Source: Pseudomonadota bacterium
Lineage (GTDB): Bacteria; Pseudomonadota; Gammaproteobacteria; Steroidobacterales; Steroidobacteraceae
Direction of reading: 5' to 3'
DNA length: 64,000 nucleotides
Assembly: GCA_025355105.1 (NCBI GenBank)
Contig: JANYAE010000122.1
Span: forward strand, 103,468 to 167,467
The position numbers were made by a program, and so were the translations under genes. The notes beneath the pieces are model-generated. The model worked only from the letters and a program-made list of their open reading frames with translations, did no database searches and was not told where the DNA came from. Numbering within the stretch: the stretch's first letter is position 1; every line of letters begins with the position of its first letter. Positions 58,698 to 64,000 of the stretch are shown here, in pieces.

Positions 58698-61600
58698 ATG
58701 ATCCGACCTGCTGTCCTGCGCCGGCTCGCGGCCTTCGTGCTGCTGCCGCTCGTCATCGCGCGAGGCGATGCGGCGCCACCGGCGACCAGCACCACCGAGC
58801 CGCTGCCGGCGCTTGAGTGGCGCCTCGTCGGACCCTTCCGCGGCGGCTGGAGCACGATGGCGGTCGGCGTGCCGGAGTTGCCTGACACCTTCTATGCCGG
58901 CGCCGCCGGCGGCGGCGTCTGGAAGACCGACGACGCCGGCCACACCTGGCTCAATGTCACCGACGCGCAGCCGATCAGCGCCGTCGGTGCGCTCGCCGTG
59001 GCGCCGTCGGACGGTCGCGTCATCTACGTGGGTACCGGCCATCCGGAGCCGCGCTACGACGTCGGCGCCGGCAGCGGCATGTACCGCTCCACCGACGCCG
59101 GCCACAGCTGGGCGGCGCTGGGTCTCGCAGCGACGCGTCACATCGCCGCGATCGCGGTGGATCGGCGCGACGCAAACGTGGTGCTGGTGGCGGCGCTCGG
59201 CCACCTGTTCGGTCCGGGCCCTGACCGCGGCGTCTATCGCAGCGAGGACGGCGGCAAGACCTGGCAGCGGACGCTGTTCGTCGACGAGTCGACCGGCGCC
59301 GTCGACCTCGCGGTGGACCCGGCCGATCCGGATGTCGTCTATGCCGCGACCTGGACGGTGCGAGTCTGGCCGTGGCTCAGCTACTTCACGCCGATCGAGG
59401 GTGAGGGCAGCGCGATCTGGCGCTCGACCGACGCCGGGCGCAGCTGGCGGCAGCTCGGCGGCGAGGGCTGGCCCGCAGGTGCGCTCGGACGCATCGGCCT
59501 CGCGCTGACGCGCAAGGGTGAGGCTACGCGGATCTATGCGAGCGTCGCGCGCTCGGCCGGTGACAGCGGCCTGTACCGCTCCGACGACGGCGGCGGCCAC
59601 TGGCGCCGGGTCAACGACGCCCGCTGGCTGACGAGCTGGTACATGAGCCGCCTCACGGTCGCGCCCAACGACCCGGACACCGTGTATACGGTCGGCCAGT
59701 CGATCCATGAGTCGCGCGACGGCGGGCAGAGCTTCGCGGTCGTGCGCGGCGCACCAGGCGGGGACGACTTCCACTACCTCTGGATCAATCCGAAGGACCC
59801 GAGTCACCGCGTCGCGGCCAGCGATCAGGGCGCGACCGTGACGGTCAACGGCGGCTTGACCTGGAGCGACTGGTACAACCAGCCGACCGGCCAGTTCTAC
59901 TACCTCGCCGCCGACAACCGCTTTCCGTACCACATCTACTCCGGCCAGCAGGACAGCGGCACCGTCGACATCGCGAGCCGCGGCGACTCCGGCGCGATCA
60001 CGCTGCGGGACTGGCATCCGGTCGGCGGCGACGAGCGCGACTACGACGTCCCGGATCCAGAGCAAGCGGCGATCAGCTACGCCACCGGCCTCGGCGGGCG
60101 CATCTCGCGCCACGACGCGCGCACCGGCGAGGTCGCGAACATTTCGCCGTGGCCGGTCGAGAGCTACGGCAAGCGGGCCACCGACTTCCGCTACCACTAC
60201 AACTGGTTCACGCCGCTTACCATCACGCGCCAGGCGCCGTACGCGCTCTATGCGGGCGCGCAGGTGCTGTTCCGCTCGCTCGATCGCGGCACGCACTGGG
60301 AGGTCGTGAGCCCGGACCTCACGGCGCGACGCGACGGCAGCAGCGAATGCGGCGGCAGCCCCGAGCCCGCGCGTGCGCTGGCCTGCGGCTATGGCGCGAT
60401 CAACGCCATCACACCGTCGCCGGTGAACGGCGCCGAGCTTTGGGTCGGAACGGACGACGGCCTCGTCTGGCTGAGCCGTGACGGGGCCACGCACTGGGCG
60501 CGCGTCACGCCGCCCGGCGTACCGGCCTGGGCCAAGGTCAGCAGCATCGACCTCGTGGCGATGAGCCCGGGCACGGCCTACGTCGCGGTGGACAACCACC
60601 GTCAGGATGACGTGCGGCCGTACGTCTACCGGACGCGCGACTACGGTGCGACGTGGAGCGAGATCGGCGCGGGTCTGCCGACCGCTCACTACGTCAGCGT
60701 GGTGCGGGCGGATCCGGAGCGCGCCGGCCTGCTCTACGCCGGCACCGAACTCGGCGTCTCGGTGTCCTTCGACGACGGCGCGCACTGGCAGAGCCTGTCG
60801 CTCAATCTGCCGCCGGCCTGGGTGCATGACCTGTTGGTCAAGGACCGCGACTTGATCGCGGCCACCGTCGGCCGCGCGCTGTGGGTGCTCGACGATCTCG
60901 CGCCGTTGCGCCAGCGCACGCTCGCGAGCGGCGCCCGTCTTTACGCCCCGTCGCCGGCCTACCGCCTGCGCCAGAACCAGAACAAGGACACGCCGCTGAC
61001 GCCGGAGACGCCGCTCGGTCGCAACGCGCCGACCGGCGCATTGCTCGACTACTACCTGCCGGAGGCGGCCAAGGCGCCGGTGATCCTCGAAATCCGCGAC
61101 GCCGCGGGGGCGCTGGTGCGGCGCTACTCGAGCGCCGATGCGGCCGAGGATCTCGGCGTCGAGCCGTACTTCGCCGCGCGCTGGCTCAAGGACCCGCCGC
61201 GCCTGTCGGCAGCCGCCGGCGCACACCGCTTCGTCTGGGACCTGCGTCTGCCGCGGCCACGGGCGCTTGAATACCAGTGGAGCATCGGCGCCTCGCCCTT
61301 CGAGGGCGCGAGCCTCCTGCCGGCAGGGTCGCTGGCGCTGCCCGGAGAGTATCGCGTGACGCTGCTGGTCGACGGTCAGCGCTTCGACGTGCCGCTGACC
61401 ATCCGGCCGGACCCGCGGCTCACCGTCACGCGAGCCGAGCTTGAGGCGGCACTAGAGTTCTCGCGGGCGCTCGACGCGGACCTCACGTCGATCTGGAAGA
61501 ACTACGCCGAGATCGGCGCGGTCCGACGCGCCATCGCCGAGCGCCGCGCGCAGCTCGCGCGGCTCAAGGCCCCGGCCAGTGCCCTGACAGGGCTGACCTC

Positions 61601-61919
61601 GCTGGATGCCGCGCTCGCGGCGATCAGTTCCGGCGGCGCCGAGGCGAACCCCGGCCTCGAGGGCGCCGGCCAGACGCTCGCTGCCATCGAGACCGACGTC
61701 GAGGGCGCAGATCGTGCCCCGGCCCCGGCCCAGCTCGAGGTCGCGGCACGGCTGCGCGGCGCCGCGCAAGCGGCAGCGGCGCGCTGGCAGGCAAGCCGCG
61801 GCGGCGAGATGCAGGTCGTCAACCGGGCGCTCACCGCGGCGCATCTGGCGCCGCTCGCGGTGCCGGACGCCGCCCACCTGCGCCCGGGCGAGGTTCCGGC
61901 CGGGCAGGACCTGCCCTGA
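58698..61919 (+). CDS. Exported sortilin/VPS10-like BNR-propeller protein
   Basis: A 1073-residue exported protein with a signal peptide (hydrophobic residues 10-21, cut near DAA-P). Most of it is a large beta-propeller with repeated BNR/Asp-box-like motifs: [40 protein letters not shown] and RDYGATW. Such proteins are annotated as glycosyl-hydrolase-like or sortilin (VPS10)-like. The C-terminal part from about residue 750 is a beta domain ([13 protein letters not shown]) followed by an alpha-helical tail. No catalytic residues can be assigned. AGGGG precedes the ATG at 58,698. A 9-bp hairpin follows the stop. Confidence 0.82.
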   Translation: MIRPAVLRRLAAFVLLPLVIARGDAAPPATSTTEPLPALEWRLVGPFRGGWSTMAVGVPELPDTFYAGAAGGGVWKTDDAGHTWLNVTDAQPISAVGALAVAPSDGRVIYVGTGHPEPRYDVGAGSGMYRSTDAGHSWAALGLAATRHIAAIAVDRRDANVVLVAALGHLFGPGPDRGVYRSEDGGKTWQRTLFVDESTGAVDLAVDPADPDVVYAATWTVRVWPWLSYFTPIEGEGSAIWRSTDAGRSWRQLGGEGWPAGALGRIGLALTRKGEATRIYASVARSAGDSGLYRSDDGGGHWRRVNDARWLTSWYMSRLTVAPNDPDTVYTVGQSIHESRDGGQSFAVVRGAPGGDDFHYLWINPKDPSHRVAASDQGATVTVNGGLTWSDWYNQPTGQFYYLAADNRFPYHIYSGQQDSGTVDIASRGDSGAITLRDWHPVGGDERDYDVPDPEQAAISYATGLGGRISRHDARTGEVANISPWPVESYGKRATDFRYHYNWFTPLTITRQAPYALYAGAQVLFRSLDRGTHWEVVSPDLTARRDGSSECGGSPEPARALACGYGAINAITPSPVNGAELWVGTDDGLVWLSRDGATHWARVTPPGVPAWAKVSSIDLVAMSPGTAYVAVDNHRQDDVRPYVYRTRDYGATWSEIGAGLPTAHYVSVVRADPERAGLLYAGTELGVSVSFDDGAHWQSLSLNLPPAWVHDLLVKDRDLIAATVGRALWVLDDLAPLRQRTLASGARLYAPSPAYRLRQNQNKDTPLTPETPLGRNAPTGALLDYYLPEAAKAPVILEIRDAAGALVRRYSSADAAEDLGVEPYFAARWLKDPPRLSAAAGAHRFVWDLRLPRPRALEYQWSIGASPFEGASLLPAGSLALPGEYRVTLLVDGQRFDVPLTIRPDPRLTVTRAELEAALEFSRALDADLTSIWKNYAEIGAVRRAIAERRAQLARLKAPASALTGLTSLDAALAAISSGGAEANPGLEGAGQTLAAIETDVEGADRAPAPAQLEVAARLRGAAQAAAARWQASRGGEMQVVNRALTAAHLAPLAVPDAAHLRPGEVPAGQDLP

Positions 61920-61928
61920 GCAGCAGCT

Positions 61929-61952
61929 GGGAGCCGCGTCACAGCGGCTCCC
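61929..61952 (+). terminator. Hairpin after the propeller gene
   Basis: GGGAGCCGC (61,929-61,937) and GCGGCTCCC (61,944-61,952) form a perfect 9-bp stem with a 6-nt loop 9 bp after the stop codon. There is no T-tract, so it may be a weak terminator or an mRNA-stabilising structure. Confidence 0.5.
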
Positions 61953-62055
61953 GTCCGGTCGCAGCGGCCGCCGCCGGCCGTTCAGTTTTGGGCTCCGCAG
62001 GCCGATAACCGGGGATCACCGGAATTCCTTCGGGGTGGCCCTGCGCCAATCCAAG

Positions 62056-64000
62056 ATGCGGCGACTGCTTCGCCTCTGGCCTGATTCGGGCGATCCCGGG
62101 ATCGCTCGCAAGTCGCTGCGCGACGGACTCGCCGCGGCGGCGGCCGTGCTGTTGGTCTCGTCGCTCGGACTCGTGTTCTTGTACCGCTCGGCGCGCGACA
62201 TCCAGGTCGAGGCCGTGCGCGGCGAGCTCGCGCAGCTGGCGCGCGCCGCCGCCGTGCAGGTGGACGGTGACCTGCACCGCAAGATCATCTCGCCGGCGCA
62301 GGCCGGCGGGCCTGAGCACCTCGCGCTGCTCGAGCCGCTGGTGCGCTTCCACAAGTCGACGCGCGACATCATCTACGTCTACACCGCGATCCTCGACGGC
62401 GCGGTCGTGCGCTGGGTCGTCGGCACGGACTACCTGTACCGCGTCGCGGGCGACACGCTGCCGCCGGACCCGCTGCTGCTGCCGGCGACCGGCAAGGACC
62501 AGGACCTGCACCGCGCGATCGAGGAGCAGCACCTGGTGGTCAACCGCCAGCCGGTGCACGAGGAGCATCGCAGCTATATGAGCGCCTACGCGCCGTTCTA
62601 CGACCGCGCCGGGCAGTTCGTCGGCGTGCTCGGCATCGACATGTGGGTCAAGGACCTCGAGGCCCGCCTGGCGCGCATCGAGCGCGCGGCGAGCGCGGCC
62701 TTCTTCGGCGTGGCGCTGCTGTCGGTGCTGGTCGGCGTCGGCGCGCGCCGCCTGTCGGCGGCGATCCGCCGCGCGCGGGCCAACGACCGGGCGCTGACCG
62801 CGAGCCTCGCCGAGGCCAAGGCCGCCGCCGAGGCCGAGGCCGGCCGCGCCGAGGTCGCGGTGCGCGCCAAGAGCGAGTTCCTGGCGACCATGAGTCACGA
62901 GATCCGCACCCCCATGAACGGCGTGCTCGGCATGGTCGACCTGCTGCTCGACACCGAGCTCTCGCCGGAGCAGCGCGAGTACGCGTCGACCGCCAAGCGG
63001 TCGGCGGGCCTGCTGCTGACGATCATCGACGACATCCTCGATCTGTCGAAGATCGAGGCCGGCCGGCTCGAGGTCTCGTGGGTGCCCTTCGACCTGCGCG
63101 CGGCAGTGCGCGAGATCGGCGAGCTGCTGGCGCCGCGCGCCCGCGGCAAGGGCCTCGAGCTCGTGATCCGCTACCCGGAGCGCGTGCCGACGCATTTCGT
63201 CGGCGACCCAATCCGCATCCGCCAGATCCTTCTCAATCTAGCGGGCAACGCGATCAAGTTCACGGCCCGCGGCCGGGTCAGCGTGACGGTCGCCGTCACC
63301 GACGCGGGTGAGGGCCGCGCCGCGATCGGCCTCGCGGTCGAGGACAGCGGCATCGGTATCGCGCCGGACGTCCAGGCGCGGCTGTTCAGCCGCTTCACAC
63401 AGGCCGACACCTCGACCACACGCAAGTACGGTGGCACCGGGCTCGGGCTGGCCATCTGCCGCCACCTGGTCGAACTGATGCACGGCCGCATCGGCGTCGA
63501 GAGCGTGCCGGGCGAGGGCGCTCGGTTCCGCTGCGAGCTCACGCTGCTGGTGGCGGAGGCGCCGCTGGCCGCGCCGGCTCCGGTCGCGGCGCTGGCGGCG
63601 ACGCCGGCACAGCCGGCCGCGACGCAGCGCGTGCTGGTGGTCGACGACAACCAGGTGAACCGGCTGGTCGCCAACCGGATGCTCGCCAAGCTCGGCTGTG
63701 CCGTCGTCGAGGCCTGCGACGGGCTCGAGGCGGTGCGCCTCGCCGCCGAAGACAGTTACGCGCTGATCCTGATGGACTGCCAGATGCCGGAGCTCGACGG
63801 CTACGCGGCGACGGCGGCGATCCGCGCCGCGCAGAGCGGCCGGCGCGTGCCGATCGTCGCGATGACCGCCAATGCGATGGAGGGCGATCGCGAGCGCTGC
63901 CTGGCGGCCGGCATGGATGACTACGAGACCAAGCCGGTGAGCGCCGCAGCGCTCGCCCGCGTGCTCGCGATCTGGGGCGATGCCGGCAGCGCTGCCGGCG
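62056..64000 (+). CDS. Hybrid sensor histidine kinase, cut by the right edge
   Basis: At least 648 residues, with no stop before the window ends. Parts in order: a first membrane helix (about 23-43); an extracytoplasmic sensor region (45-205, containing [13 protein letters not shown]); a second helix (about 206-226); a coiled stretch; the phosphoacceptor domain with His281 in [15 protein letters not shown]; an ATPase domain with N box [19 protein letters not shown] and [11 protein letters not shown]; and a receiver domain with [11 protein letters not shown], phospho-acceptor Asp574 in [11 protein letters not shown] and the Lys in YETKPVS. A further Hpt domain may follow outside. The start is not certain: GTG at 62,035 is in frame and also possible. 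The signal is unknown. Confidence 0.9.
   Translation, partial: MRRLLRLWPDSGDPGIARKSLRDGLAAAAAVLLVSSLGLVFLYRSARDIQVEAVRGELAQLARAAAVQVDGDLHRKIISPAQAGGPEHLALLEPLVRFHKSTRDIIYVYTAILDGAVVRWVVGTDYLYRVAGDTLPPDPLLLPATGKDQDLHRAIEEQHLVVNRQPVHEEHRSYMSAYAPFYDRAGQFVGVLGIDMWVKDLEARLARIERAASAAFFGVALLSVLVGVGARRLSAAIRRARANDRALTASLAEAKAAAEAEAGRAEVAVRAKSEFLATMSHEIRTPMNGVLGMVDLLLDTELSPEQREYASTAKRSAGLLLTIIDDILDLSKIEAGRLEVSWVPFDLRAAVREIGELLAPRARGKGLELVIRYPERVPTHFVGDPIRIRQILLNLAGNAIKFTARGRVSVTVAVTDAGEGRAAIGLAVEDSGIGIAPDVQARLFSRFTQADTSTTRKYGGTGLGLAICRHLVELMHGRIGVESVPGEGARFRCELTLLVAEAPLAAPAPVAALAATPAQPAATQRVLVVDDNQVNRLVANRMLAKLGCAVVEACDGLEAVRLAAEDSYALILMDCQMPELDGYAATAAIRAAQSGRRVPIVAMTANAMEGDRERCLAAGMDDYETKPVSAAALARVLAIWGDAGSAAG

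Noticed and set aside
32789..64000. CRISPR array, insertion sequence or prophage in the accessory region
   Set aside because: I looked for regularly spaced repeats, transposase or integrase motifs and terminal inverted repeats and saw none; the tandem repeats at 50.7-52.8 kb are coding Ig domains.

Overview
The window comes from a GC-rich bacterium, very probably a gammaproteobacterium of the Xanthomonadales/Nevskiales/Steroidobacteraceae type. The evidence is gene order: hrcA-grpE-dnaK-dnaJ-dapB-carA-carB-greA, then rlmE-ftsH-folP-glmM-tpiA-secG-tRNA-Leu-nuoA..N-tRNA-fMet. This order is familiar from those groups. Complex I carries unfused nuoC and nuoD. No 16S rRNA or other definitive marker is present, so the taxonomic call is inference.

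Bases 1-32,790 are a dense housekeeping block, almost entirely on the + strand. It starts with the heat-shock cluster, including a textbook sigma-32 promoter before grpE and a strong hairpin between dnaK and dnaJ. Lysine/peptidoglycan (dapB) and carbamoyl-phosphate synthesis (carAB, with an attenuator-like leader) follow. Next come greA, a DUF4149 membrane protein, yhbY (divergent), rlmE, ftsH, folP, glmM, tpiA, secG, tRNA-Leu(GAG), the complete 14-gene complex I operon and an initiator tRNA.

At the 3' end of the initiator tRNA this conserved order stops. Bases 32,790-64,000 are an accessory region with mixed strands and long intergenic stretches. It encodes mostly exported proteins: a serine hydrolase, two PEP-CTERM proteins, an MFS transporter overlapping a beta-propeller protein, NDH-2, a PAP2-family protein, a 1381-residue fn3/Ig/propeller protein, a TPR lipoprotein, a small secreted protein that has lost its stop codon, a lipoprotein with eight Ig-like repeats, a TMEM175-type channel, a TIR-TM-TolB-like-TPR protein, a sortilin-like propeller protein and a hybrid sensor kinase cut by the right edge.

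The most interesting part is 41-58 kb. A class I cyclic-di-GMP riboswitch sits directly before the Ig-repeat lipoprotein. Three neighbouring minus-strand secreted proteins share modules as if built by local recombination. Both PEP-CTERM genes have sigma-54-like -24/-12 elements at a similar distance from their starts. Three near-identical 12-mers (TCARYGGCTTAG) lie in the same orientation at about 32.8, 39.85 and 45.53 kb, the first only 6 nt after the tRNA. Together this looks like a surface/biofilm protein region. No exosortase gene, transposase or integrase is visible in the window.
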